From an uncultured Alphaproteobacteria bacterium (GTDB taxonomy: Bacteria; Pseudomonadota; Alphaproteobacteria; Micropepsales; Micropepsaceae): a stretch of 45,006 bases of DNA. Shown here piece by piece: positions 27,698 to 36,654 of this stretch; the first letter of the stretch is position 1; each line of letters starts with the position of its first letter. The stretch lies in assembly GCA_903857685.1 (NCBI GenBank), contig CAIOFO010000114.1:1-45006 (forward strand), read 5' to 3'. Both the position numbers and the translations under genes were made by a program. The notes below the pieces were generated by a model, which was not told where the DNA came from, searched no databases, and saw nothing but the letters and a program-made list of their open reading frames with translations.

Positions 27698-29005
27698 CTA
27701 TCGGGCGAAGACGCAAGTCCCGCCGACAAATGTCATCTGCGCCCGGCCCTGGAATTTGCGGCCTTCAAAGGCGGTATTGTGCGCCCGCGAATGAAGCTCG
27801 CGCTCGTCCAGCACAAAGGGCTCGCCGGCATCCAGCAGCACCAGGTCGGCTTGCGCCCCCCTGGCCAGTGTTCCGGCATTCAGTCCCATGATGCGGGCAG
27901 GCGCCGAGGTCAGCGCCTTCAGGATATGGCTGATGCTGACATCGCCGTCGTGATGCAGGCTGAGCGCGGCTGGCAGCAGCGTCTCCAGGCCCACGCTGCC
28001 GAAGGCGGCAGCGGCGAAGGGCTGGCGCTTGGTGTCGGCGCCCTGCGGCTCGTGGCTGGAAACGATCACGTCAATCACGCCGTTGGCGACGCCTTCCACC
28101 ATGGCGGCGCGGTCTGCTTCGGAGCGCAGCGGCGGCTTGACCTTGCGGAAGGTGTAATAGGATCCGACATCCAGCTCATTGAGCATCAGATGATGCGCCG
28201 CCACGCCGCAAGTGATCGGCAGCCCGCGCGCCTTGGCGCTGGCAATCGATTCCAACGCCGCACGGGTGGAAATCTGGCCGAAGTGATAACGCGCCCCGGT
28301 CAATTCCACCAGGCGGATGTCGCGCTCGACAATGATCGCTTCCGCCAGAGCCGGAGCAGCGGGCAATCCCAGCCGCGTGGCGAATTCGCCCTCCGTCATG
28401 GCGGTGCCGTCGCTCAAATCCGGATCTTCGGCATGGCCGACCACCAGCGCACCGAAAGTGGCGGCATAGGAAAGTGCGCGGCGCATCACCCGCGCATTGG
28501 CCACGGTGCGGTCGCCGTCGGTGAAGGCCACCGCGCCGGCTTCCATCAAAAGGCCAATCTCGGTCATGGTTTCGCCCGCCAGCCTGTGCGTCAGCGCCGC
28601 CATCGGCGCCACGCGCACCTTGGCGGTAGCGGCGGCGCGGCGCTTGATGAAATCCACCAGCGACGGTTCGTCGATCACCGGATCGGTGTTGGGCATGGTG
28701 ACGATGGTGGTGACGCCGCCCGCCGCCGCCGCTTCGCTGGCCGATTGCAGGCTTTCGCGATGTTCGCTGCCGGGCTCACCGGTGAACACCCGGCAGTCAA
28801 TCAAACCCGGCGCCAGGATCAGGCCGCGGCAGTCAATGATCTCGGGATCATTCTTGTCGGCGTCGTTGAACAGGCGCGGCCCGATATCGGCGATCTTGCC
28901 ATTCTCAACCAGCAAGCCGCCCTTGGCATCCAGCCCCGATGCCGGATCAATCAGCCGCGCATTGCGGAAGGCGATGCGGCCGGTTTTTCCAAGATGGCCG
29001 TTCAT
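27698..29005 (-). CDS. pyrC: Dihydroorotase-like protein lacking metal ligands (probably non-catalytic PyrC partner of PyrB)
   Basis: A 435-residue amidohydrolase-fold protein of the dihydroorotase family. The metal-binding HxH that follows PGLID in active enzymes is replaced by CRVF: the sequence reads [15 protein letters not shown] at about 65-79. The later catalytic block also differs ([13 protein letters not shown]). Similar inactive dihydroorotase-like chains (PyrC') are known to assemble with aspartate carbamoyltransferase, for example in Pseudomonas, and genes next to pyrB in alphaproteobacteria commonly have this form. The start overlaps the pyrB stop as ATGA, which suits a stable complex with PyrB. 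An active dihydroorotase should be encoded elsewhere. The catalytic loss is inferred from the missing ligands. Confidence 0.9.
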   Translation of the reverse strand: MNGHLGKTGRIAFRNARLIDPASGLDAKGGLLVENGKIADIGPRLFNDADKNDPEIIDCRGLILAPGLIDCRVFTGEPGSEHRESLQSASEAAAAGGVTTIVTMPNTDPVIDEPSLVDFIKRRAAATAKVRVAPMAALTHRLAGETMTEIGLLMEAGAVAFTDGDRTVANARVMRRALSYAATFGALVVGHAEDPDLSDGTAMTEGEFATRLGLPAAPALAEAIIVERDIRLVELTGARYHFGQISTRAALESIASAKARGLPITCGVAAHHLMLNELDVGSYYTFRKVKPPLRSEADRAAMVEGVANGVIDVIVSSHEPQGADTKRQPFAAAAFGSVGLETLLPAALSLHHDGDVSISHILKALTSAPARIMGLNAGTLARGAQADLVLLDAGEPFVLDERELHSRAHNTAFEGRKFQGRAQMTFVGGTCVFAR

Positions 29006-29949
29006 GCCATCCCCCTTGCCAGCGCATCCAGCACCGCCATGCGGATGGCCACGCCCATTTCGACCTGTTCGGAAATCAGGCTCACATCCAGATCGTCGGC
29101 AATGTCCGACGCTATTTCGACGCCGCGGTTCATCGGGCCGGGATGCATCACCAGCGCGCTCGGCCTTGCATAGCCCAGCTTCTCGCGGTCCAGGCCATAG
29201 AAGCGGAAATATTCGCGCGACGAGGGCACAAAGGCGCCGGTCATGCGCTCCAGCTGCAGCCGCAGCATCATCACAATGTCCACGCCCGCCAGCCCCGCCT
29301 TCATGTCAGTGAAGATCTCCACCCCGAACCGCGCGGCGTCGCACGGCAACAGCGTGGCGGGCGCCACCAGCCGCACCCGCGCGCCCATCAGCGACAGGAG
29401 CCGGATATTGGAGCGCGCCACCCGCGAATGCAGGATGTCGCCGCAGATCGCCACGGTGAGATTTTCAAAACCGCCAAGCCGCCGCCGGATGGTCAGGGCG
29501 TCGAGCAGGGCCTGGGTGGGATGCTCGTGGCTGCCGTCCCCGGCATTGACGACGCTGCAGTCCAGCTTGCGGGACAGAAGCTCGGCGGCGCCGCTGTCAT
29601 GGTGGCGCACCACCAGAATGTCGGGCCGCATGGCGTTCAGCGTGCTGGCCGTGTCAATCAGCGTCTCGCCCTTGGAGACCGATGACGTCTTGACGCTCAT
29701 GTTCAGCACATCGGCGCCCATCCGCTTGCCCGCCAGCTCGAACGAGCTCTGCGTCCGGGTGGAGGCCTCGAAGAACAGGTTGATCAGGGTGCGGCCCTTC
29801 AGCAGGGCGGTCTTTTTCTCGCCACCGCGGTTGAGCGCGACATAAGTCTCGGCCAGGTCGAGCAAGGCGGTAACTTCGGACGCACAAAGTCCTTCGATCC
29901 CAAGCAGATGGCTTGATTTCAGGATCGGTTCTAGCGTCGCGGATGTCAT
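29002..29949 (-). CDS. pyrB: Aspartate carbamoyltransferase catalytic subunit
   Basis: Catalyses carbamoyl phosphate plus aspartate to carbamoyl aspartate, the committed step of pyrimidine synthesis. The 315-residue product has the carbamoyl phosphate motif [38 protein letters not shown] and the C-terminal [11 protein letters not shown]. No regulatory subunit gene (pyrI) is nearby, consistent with the class that uses a dihydroorotase-like partner. The ATG at 29949 is the natural start. It overlaps pyrC by four bases and follows the MFS gene by 58 bases. Confidence 0.97.
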   Translation of the reverse strand: MTSATLEPILKSSHLLGIEGLCASEVTALLDLAETYVALNRGGEKKTALLKGRTLINLFFEASTRTQSSFELAGKRMGADVLNMSVKTSSVSKGETLIDTASTLNAMRPDILVVRHHDSGAAELLSRKLDCSVVNAGDGSHEHPTQALLDALTIRRRLGGFENLTVAICGDILHSRVARSNIRLLSLMGARVRLVAPATLLPCDAARFGVEIFTDMKAGLAGVDIVMMLRLQLERMTGAFVPSSREYFRFYGLDREKLGYARPSALVMHPGPMNRGVEIASDIADDLDVSLISEQVEMGVAIRMAVLDALARGMA

Positions 29950-30007
29950 TAAAGTGGGCCTTATAGACAGCTAATCGGTGTCCGGCAAGCCGGCATTGCG
30001 TACTGGG

Positions 30008-31285
30008 TTAAGCAGCCATTTCTTCCAGCGTTTTGCCCGCCGGTTCGGGCAGGAACAGAATGGCGACCAGGGTGACCGGAATGGTGCAAAGAAGCGCCTG
30101 GATCGCCGGGCCATGACCGTGGAAATGGTCGAACAGCCGCCCTTCCAGCGTCAGGCTCACCGCCCCCATGCCGATCTCCACCACATAGCGCAGCCCCGAC
30201 ACGGTGGCGCGGTAATGGGTGGGCACGATCTCCAGGGCGAAACCGGCGATCATCGCGTCGCCGGAGAAAAATCCGAAAAAGGACAGCACCCACAGCAGCG
30301 GCATCCACATCGCCGCCACGCCGCTGTAGAAAAGATAAAAGCCGATGCCGGCGATGCTGGCGATGGCCATGGGCCTGCGGCCGACACGGTCGGACAATCG
30401 CCCGGCCAATATCGCCAGCGCCAATCCGGCGAAGCCGCCGGGAATGAACAGTGCCGTCTCCTGGCCCGGCGTATAATGAAAGACGCTCTGTAGGTATTTG
30501 GATGACAGCACGCTGGCGGGCGCAACCGCAAAACCGAAGGCGGCGGCGGCGGTCACGATGGTGATGATGCGGCCGGGATATTGCCGCGCCATATCGCGCA
30601 GCAGCGCCAGGCCGGCCGCGCTGCGCGAGGAAAAATTCTGCAAGCCCTCCTGCGCCGCAAAACGCTGCGTCTCCGGCAGCCTGCGGCGCAGATAGGCGAC
30701 AAAGAACAACGGCGCCGCCCCGATCACGTAGATCGCCCGCCAGCCATAGGGCAGAAAATTCACCGCCGCAAACACCAGCGAGGCCAGCCCCGCGCCGGTA
30801 TAGTCCATGGCGCTGACGGTGCCGTTGGCCCAGCCGCGCGCCCCCGCCGACACTTCCTCGGCGATGACGACAAAGCACAGCATCTCCTCGGCATAGCCGA
30901 AGACGCGGGTCAGAAGCTGCGCCCAGACAAAGGTGACATAGGTGGTGGTCGCGGCGGTCAGCAGGGTGAAAACCGCCTGGCCCAGGAGCGTGAACAACAA
31001 CAATCGCCGCCGTCCCACCAGGTCGGCGGACGCCGCCAGCAGCAGCGCGACAATCGTGGCCAGCCGGAAATAGGCGACCGTCACGCCCACCATGTTTTCC
31101 GGAATGGCAAGGCTGGCCTGGATCTGGGGAATGGCCAGGCCGAAAATATTCTGGTCGAAACCGGCAAACAGCGCCGCCGACCCCACCAGCAGGAAGACGC
31201 GTTCCTGCCGCCACACCATCGCCACCGGCGGCCGCAATCCTGGCGGCAGCCAGCGGAAGCGCGCCGGTGAGGCGTCATCCCTCAT
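30008..31285 (-). CDS. Major facilitator superfamily transporter
   Basis: A 425-residue, twelve-helix MFS transporter. The cytoplasmic loop motif between helices 2 and 3 is ASADLVGRRRLLL, and the matching loop in the second half is AGRLSDRVGRRPMA, so both halves are intact. The family resembles sugar or metabolite porters (FDQNIFGLAIPQIQ near helix 1, LRRRLPETQRF before the central loop). The substrate cannot be assigned. The start overlaps the ruvX stop as ATGA, so the gene is coupled to ruvX and lies between ruvX and pyrB, where many relatives have no transporter. It may be a later insertion into the operon. Confidence 0.9.
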   Translation of the reverse strand: MRDDASPARFRWLPPGLRPPVAMVWRQERVFLLVGSAALFAGFDQNIFGLAIPQIQASLAIPENMVGVTVAYFRLATIVALLLAASADLVGRRRLLLFTLLGQAVFTLLTAATTTYVTFVWAQLLTRVFGYAEEMLCFVVIAEEVSAGARGWANGTVSAMDYTGAGLASLVFAAVNFLPYGWRAIYVIGAAPLFFVAYLRRRLPETQRFAAQEGLQNFSSRSAAGLALLRDMARQYPGRIITIVTAAAAFGFAVAPASVLSSKYLQSVFHYTPGQETALFIPGGFAGLALAILAGRLSDRVGRRPMAIASIAGIGFYLFYSGVAAMWMPLLWVLSFFGFFSGDAMIAGFALEIVPTHYRATVSGLRYVVEIGMGAVSLTLEGRLFDHFHGHGPAIQALLCTIPVTLVAILFLPEPAGKTLEEMAA

Positions 31286-31737
31286 CGCCGCATCCGGTCG
31301 AGAGCGATTTGCAGGATGTAAGCCGCCGCCATCTTGTCCACCACTTCGCCGCGCTTCTTTCGCGAGGCATCGGCCTCGATCAGGGTGCGGGTCACCGCGC
31401 TGGTGGAAAGCCGCTCATCCTGGAATACGAGGGGCAGGGGGCTGTGGTTCACCCAGTTGCGGCCGAAAGCCCGGGCCGACTGGGCCGATGGGCCGTCGGA
31501 ACCGTCCATGTTGAGCGGCAGCCCCACCACCAGCCCGCCGACCCCCTGCTCACTTATTATAATGTCCAGCCGGGCGGCATCGGCGGCGAATTTGCCCCGT
31601 TTCAGGGTCTGCATCGGGGTGGCCACGGTCAGAAGCCGGTCCGACAGGGCCAGGCCAATGGTCTTTTCCCCCAGGTCCAGCCCCAGCAGGCGCAGACCCG
31701 GTTCAAGCGACAAGGCGGCTATGTCGGTCACCGCCAT
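31282..31737 (-). CDS. ruvX: Holliday junction resolvase-like protein RuvX (YqgF)
   Basis: RNase H-fold protein of the YqgF family, linked to 16S rRNA 5' processing and recombination. The 151-residue product has LRLLGLDLGEKTIGLALSD near the start, VGGLVVGLPLNMDGSDG in the middle, and the C-terminal FQDERLSTSAVTRTL followed by DKMAAAYILQ. The acidic residues of the fold are present. The ATG at 31737 was chosen because sequence upstream in the same frame is only the antisense of gatC. It diverges from gatC with 82 bases between starts. Confidence 0.95.
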   Translation of the reverse strand: MAVTDIAALSLEPGLRLLGLDLGEKTIGLALSDRLLTVATPMQTLKRGKFAADAARLDIIISEQGVGGLVVGLPLNMDGSDGPSAQSARAFGRNWVNHSPLPLVFQDERLSTSAVTRTLIEADASRKKRGEVVDKMAAAYILQIALDRMRR

Positions 31738-31819
31738 GAAATTCCCGCCCTTTTCCTTGCCAGTGCCGCCCCTGATTGCTAGCAAGTTCGCGCCTTTCTT
31801 ACAAAGCAGGAAGCCTTCC

Positions 31820-32107
31820 ATGTCCGTTGACAAGGACACCGTGCGCCGCATCGCCAAACTGGCCCGTCTTGCCGTGCCCGAGGAAAATCTGGCGCCGATG
31901 GCCGATGCCCTGAACGGAATCTTCAACTGGGTGGAGATGCTGGGTGAGGTGAATGTCGAGGGCGTCCCCGCCATGACATCCGTGATCGCCCAGAAACTCA
32001 AATGGCGGCCGGATGCGGTGACCGACGGCGGCAATGCCGATGCCCTGATGGCGAACGCGCCCGAGCATGAAGGCACCTTCTTTGTAGTGCCCAAGGTGGT
32101 GGAATAA
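31820..32107 (+). CDS. gatC: Aspartyl/glutamyl-tRNA amidotransferase subunit C
   Basis: Small subunit that stabilises the GatCAB amidotransferase, which converts misacylated Glu-tRNA(Gln) or Asp-tRNA(Asn) to the amidated forms. The 95-residue product reads [18 protein letters not shown], then [19 protein letters not shown], then the GatC-typical RPDAVTDG and a C-terminal FFVVPKVVE. The ATG at 31820 sets the usual length. gatA begins two bases after the stop. Confidence 0.96.
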   Translation: MSVDKDTVRRIAKLARLAVPEENLAPMADALNGIFNWVEMLGEVNVEGVPAMTSVIAQKLKWRPDAVTDGGNADALMANAPEHEGTFFVVPKVVE

Positions 32108-32109
32108 CC

Positions 32110-33588
32110 ATGTCCACCGCATTCACGCTTGCCAAGGCGCGCGACGCGCTCAAGGCCAGGAAAATTTCTTCCAAAGAGCTGACCCAGTCGTTCATCGCTG
32201 CGGTGGAACAGGGCCGTCCCCTCAACGCTTTCGTCACCGAGACGCCGGAAAAAGCGCTGGCGATGGCCGCCGCCTCCGATGCGCGATTGGCCAAGGGTGA
32301 GGGCGGGGCGCTGGAAGGCCTGCCGCTGGCGATCAAGGATCTGTTCTGCACCAAGGGCGTGCGGACCACGGCGGGCAGCCGGATCCTGGGCAATTTCGTG
32401 CCGCCTTACGAATCCACCGTGACGCAGAATCTGTGGAACGCCGGCGCAGTGATGCTGGGCAAGACCAACATGGATGAATTCGCCATGGGCTCTTCCAATG
32501 AAACATCCGCCCATGGCCCGGTGTTCAATCCCTGGCGGGCGAAAAATTCCAACGCCAATCTGGTGCCCGGCGGTTCCTCGGGCGGTTCTTCCTGCGCCGT
32601 CGCCGCCGATCTTTGCCTGGCCGCCACCGGCACCGACACCGGCGGCTCGATCCGCCAGCCCGCCGCCGTCACCGGCACGGTCGGCCTGAAACCCACCTAT
32701 GGCCGCTGCTCGCGCTGGGGCATCGTTGCTTTCGCCTCGTCGCTGGACCAGGCCGGGCCCATGACCAAGACGGTGCGTGACGCCGCCATCCTCCTGGGCA
32801 GCATGGCCAGCGTGGACGCAAAAGATTCCACCAGCATGGATGTGCCGGTGCCCGATTATGAAAAGCTGCTGGAAGGCGGCATCAAGGGCCTGAAGGTCGG
32901 CATTCCGAAGGAATACCGCATGGACGGCGCCCCGCCGGAAATCGCGGCGCTGTGGGACAAGGGCGCGGACTGGCTGAAGGCCCAGGGCGCGGAGATCGTC
33001 GAAGTCTCGCTGCCCCACACCAAATATGCCCTGCCGACCTATTACATCGTCGCCCCGGCGGAATGCTCGTCCAACCTGGCGCGCTATGACGGCGTACGTT
33101 TCGGCCACCGGGCCAAATCCGCCCGCGACATCACCGATCTGTATGAGAAAAGCCGCGCCGAGGGCTTCGGCGCCGAGGTGCAGCGACGCATCCTGATCGG
33201 CACCTATGTGCTGTCGGCGGGCTATTACGATGCCTATTACGCCCGCGCCCAGAAACTGCGCACTCTGATCGCCCGCGATTTCACCGAAGCCTACAGGAAA
33301 TGCGATGTGCTGCTCACGCCCGCCACGCCGGGTCCCGCCTTCGCGGTGGGCGACAAGAGCGACGATCCCGTCGCCATGTATCTCAACGACGTCTTCACCG
33401 TCACCGTCAACTTGGCCGGGCTGCCCGGCCTTGCCGTGCCGGCGGGCCTGACCGAAACCGGCCTGCCGCTGGGCCTGCAGCTGATCGGCAAGGCCTTTGA
33501 CGAAGCCACCGTGCTGCGGGCCGGCCTGGCCATCGAGCAGGCCGCCGGCTTTGCCCACAAGCCCGCCAACTGGTGGAGGGCGGCATGA
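32110..33588 (+). CDS. gatA: Aspartyl/glutamyl-tRNA amidotransferase subunit A
   Basis: Glutaminase subunit of GatCAB and member of the amidase signature family. The 492-residue product has the catalytic triad Lys76 ([10 protein letters not shown]), Ser156 ([11 protein letters not shown]) and nucleophile Ser180 ([12 protein letters not shown]). The substrate-side block [18 protein letters not shown] is also typical. Start ATG at 32110, stop overlapping the gatB ATG as ATGA. Presence of GatCAB suggests that this organism makes Gln-tRNA and/or Asn-tRNA indirectly. Confidence 0.97.
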   Translation: MSTAFTLAKARDALKARKISSKELTQSFIAAVEQGRPLNAFVTETPEKALAMAAASDARLAKGEGGALEGLPLAIKDLFCTKGVRTTAGSRILGNFVPPYESTVTQNLWNAGAVMLGKTNMDEFAMGSSNETSAHGPVFNPWRAKNSNANLVPGGSSGGSSCAVAADLCLAATGTDTGGSIRQPAAVTGTVGLKPTYGRCSRWGIVAFASSLDQAGPMTKTVRDAAILLGSMASVDAKDSTSMDVPVPDYEKLLEGGIKGLKVGIPKEYRMDGAPPEIAALWDKGADWLKAQGAEIVEVSLPHTKYALPTYYIVAPAECSSNLARYDGVRFGHRAKSARDITDLYEKSRAEGFGAEVQRRILIGTYVLSAGYYDAYYARAQKLRTLIARDFTEAYRKCDVLLTPATPGPAFAVGDKSDDPVAMYLNDVFTVTVNLAGLPGLAVPAGLTETGLPLGLQLIGKAFDEATVLRAGLAIEQAAGFAHKPANWWRAA

Positions 33589-35060
33589 ACGCGCCAGTTC
33601 CCAACAAATTCATCAAGGGACAGACCGGCGAATGGGAAATCGTCATCGGACTGGAAGTCCATGCCCAGGTGCTGTCGAAATCCAAGCTGTTTTCCGGCGC
33701 CTCGACCGAATTCGGCGCCGAGCCCAATGCCCAGGTCAGCTTCGTGGATGCCGGAATGCCCGGCATGCTGCCGGTGATCAATGAAAAATGCGTCGAGCAG
33801 GCCGTCCGCACCGGACTGGGGCTGAAGGCGAAAATCAATCTCTCCAGCATTTTCGACCGCAAGAACTACTTCTATCCCGACCTGCCCCAAGGCTATCAGA
33901 TCAGCCAGTACAAGAACCCGATTGTCGGCGAGGGCGAGGTGTTTATCGACCTCAAGGATGGCAGCAGCGTCCGGGTCGGCATCGAACGCCTGCATCTGGA
34001 ACAGGATGCCGGCAAGAGCCTGCATGACCAGAATCCCGACAGTTCCTATGTCGACCTCAACCGTTCCGGCATCGCCCTGATGGAAATCGTCACAAGGCCG
34101 GACATGCGCTCATCGGAAGAAGCCGCGGCTTTCCTGAAAAAACTGCGCGCCATTGTCCGCTATCTGGGCACCTGCGACGGCAATATGGACGAAGGCTCGA
34201 TGCGGGCCGACGTCAATGTCTCGGTCAGGAAGCCTGGCGCCCCGCTGGGGACGCGCTGCGAGATCAAGAACGTCAATTCCATGCGCTTCGTCGCGCTGGC
34301 GGTGGAATATGAAGCCCGCCGTCAGGTCGAGATCATCGAGGGCGGTGGCGCCATCAAGCAGGAAACCCGCCTGTTCGACAGCAAATTGAACGAGACCCGC
34401 TCCATGCGCTCCAAGGAAGAGGCGCATGATTACCGCTATTTCCCCGATCCGGACCTGTTGCCGCTGGAACTGGACGTCGCCTGGGTTGCGGCAATCGAGA
34501 AAACCCTGCCGGAATTGCCCGACGAAAAGCGCGCCCGCTTCGTTGCGGCGGGCCTGTCGCCCTATGACGCCTCGGTTCTGACCGCCGAACGCGAACTGGC
34601 CGACTATTATGAGGATCTGGCCAAGGGCGTGGATGCCAAAGCCGCCGCCAACTGGCTCAACAATGAAGTTCTGGGCCGCCTCAACCGCGACGGCCTCTCC
34701 ATTGCCGATGTGCCGGTGAGTGCGGCTGCGAACAATGCCATTGTCGCCATGATCGCCGAGGGCGCCATATCGGGAAAGATCGCCAAGGACCTGCTCGACA
34801 TTGTCTGGAACGAAGGCGGTGACCCCCGCGCCCTGGTGGAATCGCGCGGCCTGCGTCAGGTGACGGACACAGGCGCGATCGACGCCGCCATCGAAGCGGT
34901 GATCGCCGCCAATCCCGCCAAGGTGGAAGAGGTGAAGGCCAAGCCGAAGCTTGCCGCCTGGTTTGTCGGTCAGGTGATGAAACAGACCGGCGGAAAAGCG
35001 AATCCGGTGGCGGTCAATGCCGCTCTCAAGAAGCGACTCAATCTGCCCGAAGAGGGGTGA
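33585..35060 (+). CDS. gatB: Aspartyl/glutamyl-tRNA amidotransferase subunit B
   Basis: tRNA-binding kinase-like subunit of GatCAB that activates the misacylated amino acid. The 491-residue product has the family blocks [52 protein letters not shown] and [14 protein letters not shown]. The C-terminal helical YqeY-like tail ends [20 protein letters not shown]. The ATG at 33585 with a strong GGAGGG site was chosen over an in-frame GTG/TTG start upstream at 33573. The three gat genes form one operon. Confidence 0.97.
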   Translation: MNAPVPNKFIKGQTGEWEIVIGLEVHAQVLSKSKLFSGASTEFGAEPNAQVSFVDAGMPGMLPVINEKCVEQAVRTGLGLKAKINLSSIFDRKNYFYPDLPQGYQISQYKNPIVGEGEVFIDLKDGSSVRVGIERLHLEQDAGKSLHDQNPDSSYVDLNRSGIALMEIVTRPDMRSSEEAAAFLKKLRAIVRYLGTCDGNMDEGSMRADVNVSVRKPGAPLGTRCEIKNVNSMRFVALAVEYEARRQVEIIEGGGAIKQETRLFDSKLNETRSMRSKEEAHDYRYFPDPDLLPLELDVAWVAAIEKTLPELPDEKRARFVAAGLSPYDASVLTAERELADYYEDLAKGVDAKAAANWLNNEVLGRLNRDGLSIADVPVSAAANNAIVAMIAEGAISGKIAKDLLDIVWNEGGDPRALVESRGLRQVTDTGAIDAAIEAVIAANPAKVEEVKAKPKLAAWFVGQVMKQTGGKANPVAVNAALKKRLNLPEEG

Positions 35061-35296
35061 TTCGCACAAAATGCACAAAATCGGCCAAGGCGCCGCCCAA
35101 ATCCGGTTTTTTCGTCCGTGTACGGAATAGCTAATCTAGCCCAATGATACCAAGGGTTATACGAATTTTCGCAAAAACGGCCATTTTCGAAAGTCAAGGA
35201 AGAGTTGCAATACCAAATGCAAGTCTTTCATATTCATCTTGTTTTGGGGGGTGACCTCAGTCGCCTCAGACCAAACAAACACATGAGGAGTTGATC
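35061..35296. promoter_or_regulatory. Intergenic region upstream of the lysine-rich microprotein gene
   Basis: No gene seen. A tandem nine-base repeat (GCACAAAAT twice) lies at 35064-35081, just after gatB. The palindrome TTGCA-N8-TGCAA at 35205-35222 overlaps a possible -35 (TTGCAA, 35205-35210), with a weak -10 candidate (CATATT) 18 bases on. A leader of about 60 bases then leads to a strong Shine-Dalgarno sequence before 35297. The promoter assignment is tentative, and I see no convincing terminator for gatB. Confidence 0.35.
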
Positions 35297-35365
35297 ATGG
35301 CTGCGAAGAAAAAGGCCAAGAAGGTTGCCAAGAAGAAGGCCACCAAGAAGAAGAAGACGAAGTAG
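35297..35365 (+). CDS. 22-residue lysine-rich microprotein
   Basis: An ORF of 23 codons reading MAAKKKAKKVAKKKATKKKK then TK, that is 14 Lys among 22 residues and otherwise mostly Ala, with one Val and two Thr. It resembles a piece of the Lys/Ala-rich tails of histone H1-like proteins and of the TopA tail in this window. The ATG follows a strong ribosome binding site (GAGGAG, seven bases upstream) and ends in TAG. Two overlapping hairpins follow at 35370-35392. The likely role is nucleic-acid binding, inferred from charge only. No homology-based name can be given. Confidence 0.6.
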   Translation: MAAKKKAKKVAKKKATKKKKTK

Positions 35366-35369
35366 TCTT

Positions 35370-35392
35370 ATTGACTTTACGTCAATCTGACG
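35370..35392 (+). other. Two mutually exclusive hairpins after the lysine-rich microprotein gene
   Basis: ATTGAC (35370-35375) pairs with GTCAAT (35381-35386) around TTTAC. CGTCA (35380-35384) pairs with TGACG (35388-35392) around ATC. The two stems share bases and cannot form together. Neither is followed by a T run, so this is not a standard terminator. Confidence 0.4.
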
Positions 35393-35426
35393 CTCACGGT
35401 TACCCCTGACATTCAGGATGTATCCG

Positions 35427-35540
35427 ATGAACAAGGCAAAGGCCGCGGTCTCCCGGAAGGGTGCCGCGGCCAAGCCCGTTCTGGAGCCCAAGTCTCGGTG
35501 CGCGCCGGGCAGGCAACCGATCAAACCCACCGCGCGTTAG
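35427..35540 (+). CDS. Possible 37-residue basic microprotein
   Basis: A short ORF upstream of the GST gene: MNKAKAAVSRKGAAAKPVLE, then PKSRCAPGRQ and PIKPTAR. It is rich in Lys, Arg, Ala and Pro with almost no acidic residues, echoing the microprotein 60 bases upstream. AGGA lies about eight bases before the ATG. It could be a real second basic peptide, or simply part of the leader of the GST gene, whose ATG lies ten bases after its stop. Coding status is uncertain. Confidence 0.3.
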   Translation: MNKAKAAVSRKGAAAKPVLEPKSRCAPGRQPIKPTAR

Positions 35541-35550
35541 CGAGACGCCC

Positions 35551-36252
35551 ATGCCCGCCAAACCAAAAAAATCCCCAGCAATTGAACTGTATTATTGGCC
35601 GACCCCCAACGGCCACAAGATCAGCATCCTGCTGGAAGAGCTGAAGCTCCCTTACATCCTGAGGTCGGTGAATATCGGCAAGGGCGAGCAATTCGCCCCC
35701 GCCTTTCTCAAAATCTCGCCCAACAACCGCATGCCGGCCATCATTGACCCCAAGGGGCCGGGCGGAAAACCGATCTCGGTGTTCGAGTCCGGCGCGATTC
35801 TGCAATATCTCGGCCGCAAGACCGGCAAATTCTATCCGAAGGATGAGCGCCAGCGCGTCGCGGTGGATGAATGGCTGTTCTGGCAGGTCGGCGGCCTTGG
35901 CCCCATGGCCGGCCAGGCCAATCACTTCCTCAATTATTCCAAGGAAGACCTCGTCTATGCCAAGAAACGCTACACCGACGAGGTCCACCGGCTGTTCGGG
36001 GTGATGAATACCCGCCTCAAGAGCCGCAAATACCTGGCGGGCGCCTATTCCATCGCCGACATGGCCTGCCTCAGCTGGGTGAAGTCCTCCACCCGCTTCC
36101 AGCCGCTGGACGAATTTCCTCCTCTGGCGGCCTGGATGGAGCGTCTGCTGGCGCGCAAAGCCGTCCAGCGCGGAATGGCGGTGGGCGCCGAACTGCGCAA
36201 GCCGATGACCGATGCGGAGCACAAGATACTGTTTGGTCAGCGCGCGAAATAG
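35551..36252 (+). CDS. Glutathione S-transferase family protein (YfcG/YghU-like)
   Basis: A 233-residue GST of the Nu/Ure2-like group, members of which act as glutathione-dependent disulfide reductases. The N-terminal thioredoxin-like domain has YYWPTPNGHKISILLEEL with the TPN motif used in place of a catalytic Tyr/Ser/Cys, then NNRMPAIIDP and the glutathione-binding ESGAILQYL. The C-terminal helical domain has YLAGAYSIADMACLSWV. The ATG at 35551 was chosen because homology starts at AIELYYWPTPNG a few residues later. An open frame upstream is not conserved. The exact substrate is unknown. Confidence 0.9.
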   Translation: MPAKPKKSPAIELYYWPTPNGHKISILLEELKLPYILRSVNIGKGEQFAPAFLKISPNNRMPAIIDPKGPGGKPISVFESGAILQYLGRKTGKFYPKDERQRVAVDEWLFWQVGGLGPMAGQANHFLNYSKEDLVYAKKRYTDEVHRLFGVMNTRLKSRKYLAGAYSIADMACLSWVKSSTRFQPLDEFPPLAAWMERLLARKAVQRGMAVGAELRKPMTDAEHKILFGQRAK

Positions 36253-36257
36253 CGCCC

Positions 36258-36286
36258 GGCGTTAGGACCTTGTTCACCACGCCTAA
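36258..36286. repeat. Inverted repeat CGTTAGG-N15-CCTAACG
   Basis: A perfect seven-base inverted repeat (36258-36264 and 36280-36286) just after the GST stop. No T run follows. The next 60 bases hold further TTAG/CTAA pieces before the SEL1-repeat gene, so the stretch may be either a factor-dependent terminator or a regulatory site for that gene. Confidence 0.35.
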
Positions 36287-36381
36287 CGGTTCTTAGCAAT
36301 TAAGACTAACCGCCATTTACCGCGTCTTAGTTTCTTCGGCTTCACCATGTGTCTCGCGTGTGGTCAGGCAAGGAGAATATC

Positions 36382-36654
36382 GTGGCGTGTATCGATATGG
36401 ATTCACTGGCGCAATATGAAAGCGAGGCCAAGCTTGGCCGCGCCGATGCGCTCTACAATCTGGGGCTGGCATATTCGACCGGCCAGGGCGTGGCGCAGGA
36501 CTATGTCGCCGCCCACAAATGGTTCAATCTCGCGGCCCAGCGCGGCAGCGACATTGCCAAGAACTGGCGAAACCAGATTGCCGAAGAGATGAATGCGGGC
36601 CAGATCGCGCAGGCGCAGAAGCTCGCGCGCGAGTGGCTTAATATTTTCAGGTAA
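36382..36654 (+). CDS. Small SEL1/TPR-like repeat protein
   Basis: A 90-residue helical protein with one clear SEL1 repeat: ADALYNLGLAYSTGQGVAQD followed by YVAAHKWFNLAAQRG. The family mediates protein-protein contacts. A GTG at 36382 preceded by AAGGAG is the best start (MACIDMDSLAQYES); a GTG at 36349 would add eleven residues without a good site. There is no signal peptide, so it is probably cytoplasmic. Its stop abuts the stop of the lytic transglycosylase gene on the other strand with no space. The partner is unknown. Confidence 0.82.
   Translation: MACIDMDSLAQYESEAKLGRADALYNLGLAYSTGQGVAQDYVAAHKWFNLAAQRGSDIAKNWRNQIAEEMNAGQIAQAQKLAREWLNIFR

Noticed and set aside
31738-33558. Upstream extension of the ruvX frame to about 758 residues
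   Set aside because: Only the last 151 residues are RuvX. The rest is antisense to gatC and gatA and has low-complexity Gly/His/Arg content.
35370-35392. Intrinsic terminator after the microprotein gene
   Set aside because: The stems are short and no T run follows; kept only as hairpins.
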